Shown piece after piece: positions 12,870 to 13,608 of a stretch of DNA of 13,608 bases. The DNA comes from Cyanobacteriota bacterium. Its GTDB lineage: Bacteria > Cyanobacteriota > Cyanobacteriia > Leptolyngbyales > Leptolyngbyaceae. Position numbers and translations under genes: made by a program. The notes beneath the pieces were generated by a model. It searched no databases. It saw only the letters and a list, made by a program, of their open reading frames with translations, and was not told the DNA's origin. The number at the start of each line of letters is the position of its first letter. Positions within the stretch are counted from its first letter, which is position 1. The DNA lies in the NCBI GenBank assembly GCA_027482985.1, contig JAIXVO010000180.1, forward strand, positions 1-13,608, given 5' to 3'.

Positions 12870-13608
12870 TTAATCGTGCTGTAAAAGTTGTTGGTAGATG
12901 GCCTGGTGACGAGCGGCGATCGCAGTCCAAGAAAAGGGTTGGACATAGGTTTTTCCGGCTGCACCCAGTTGCAATCGCAACTCGGCATCTTTGAGGAGCA
13001 AACTGAGTTCCATCGCCAATTCATCGACATTCCGAGGGGCACAGAATTGCATAGGAGCGGTTTCTAAAGCGGGATCGGGAGGACTGGCGCGGGTGGCGAC
13101 AACGGGTAGAGCATGCGCCATCAATGCCAGCAAGGAACCGCTTTTATGCGTGACTCCATGATTAAAGGGCAATACGCCAATGTCAGCACCCGACAGATAT
13201 TGCGAGGCGATCGCGTCTGCCACATACCCGGTCATGTGAACGGTGGTTTGTAAGTGGAGAGCGGCGATCGCGGCTTCTAACTGTTGCCAGTAGTGGGTTG
13301 CTTGCGTTCCGGGTAAGGCCAAACTTTCCACGCCGCCAATCAGCAACAAACGGGCTTGGGGATGCTGGGTTAAAACCTGATGAAAAGTAGATAGTAAGGT
13401 TTCGAGACCTTTGACGGGGTGCAGAAAACCGAAAAAGGCGATCACTAACGAGTCACTGTCCCAACCACACTGTTGGCGTAAGGCGTGACGCGCTTGGGGG
13501 CGATCGCACTCGACTACGGCAATATTGGCACCAATGGGAATTTCGACGGGATGCGTGTGAGGTAAGCGCGTTTGAATCACCTGAGTTGCGGCTTGATTGG
13601 TGGTAATG
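12870..13608 (-). CDS. GT-B glycosyltransferase, C-terminal part, truncated at window end
   Basis: The frame is open to the window edge, beginning ITTNQAATQVIQT, so the N-terminal acceptor domain is outside; about 245 residues are visible. The visible half is the donor-binding domain of a group 1 GT-B enzyme. It shows IPIGANI, then VIAFFGFLHPVKGLETLL (the glycine/Lys loop), LLLIGG, VHMTGYV, GADIGVLPFNHGVTHKSGS and ALPVVATRAS. The canonical E-x7-E pair is not present; the corresponding loop reads THKSGSLLALMAH, seen in a subset of these enzymes. The protein ends with the helix typical of the family (AIAARHQAIYQQLLQ). Probably in one cluster with the downstream glycosyltransferase. Substrate unknown. 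A GTG at 13580 is a possible internal start but would remove half of the fold. Confidence 0.88.
   Translation of the reverse strand, partial: ITTNQAATQVIQTRLPHTHPVEIPIGANIAVVECDRPQARHALRQQCGWDSDSLVIAFFGFLHPVKGLETLLSTFHQVLTQHPQARLLLIGGVESLALPGTQATHYWQQLEAAIAALHLQTTVHMTGYVADAIASQYLSGADIGVLPFNHGVTHKSGSLLALMAHALPVVATRASPPDPALETAPMQFCAPRNVDELAMELSLLLKDAELRLQLGAAGKTYVQPFSWTAIAARHQAIYQQLLQHD

Noticed and set aside
12694..12930. N-terminal extension of the glycosyltransferase frame by 79 codons
   Set aside because: The extension lacks fold-like sequence, overlaps the neighbouring glycosyltransferase gene and covers a dispersed repeat; the GT-B fold starts right after ATG 12693.

Overview
This window looks like cyanobacterial chromosome. 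It is rich in the octamer GCGATCGC (HIP1; examples at 511-518, 1082-1089, 1426-1433, 3576-3583, 3585-3592). Its genes are typical of the phylum: a homogentisate phytyltransferase, a DUF928 protein next to a CHASE2 cyclase, a Uma2/DUF820 nuclease-like protein and a PatD-like protein. The genus cannot be fixed from the sequence. No rRNA, tRNA, CRISPR array, transposase or phage gene was seen.

Layout. (1) Bases 1-3413 are a signalling block. It holds the 3' part of a hybrid histidine kinase (ATPase, two receivers, Hpt), an RsbW-like anti-sigma/serine kinase convergent with it and overlapping by 23 bp, and, divergent from that, a receiver-PP2C phosphatase of the RsbU/SpoIIE type. (2) Bases 3423-5185 run in the same direction: homogentisate phytyltransferase (tocopherol pathway), then a Uma2-family protein with a heptad-repeat tail. 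(3) Bases 5187-5579 are a small PatD-like gene on the minus strand, tail to tail with Uma2. (4) Bases 5611-11234 are four plus-strand genes: a GyrI-like effector-binding protein, a large FAD oxidoreductase with a signal peptide, an exported DUF928 protein, and a membrane CHASE2 nucleotidyl cyclase with an extra C-terminal domain. (5) Bases 11235-11577 are a non-coding interval with nested imperfect inverted repeats and a three-copy ~60 bp repeat, lying between convergent genes. (6) Bases 11578-13608 are two minus-strand GT-B glycosyltransferases, the upstream one cut by the window edge, with a dispersed-type repeat between them.

How the genes may work together. Kinase, anti-sigma kinase and receiver-phosphatase together give most of a phosphorelay feeding a partner-switching module; the STAS anti-anti-sigma partner is not in the window. 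The DUF928 and cyclase genes are 1 bp apart and probably form one envelope-sensing, cyclic-nucleotide unit. The two glycosyltransferases suggest the edge of a surface-polysaccharide or glycoconjugate cluster. The most unusual non-coding signal is the nested inverted-repeat interval at 11234-11579, whose outer arms include the stop-codon bases of both flanking genes.
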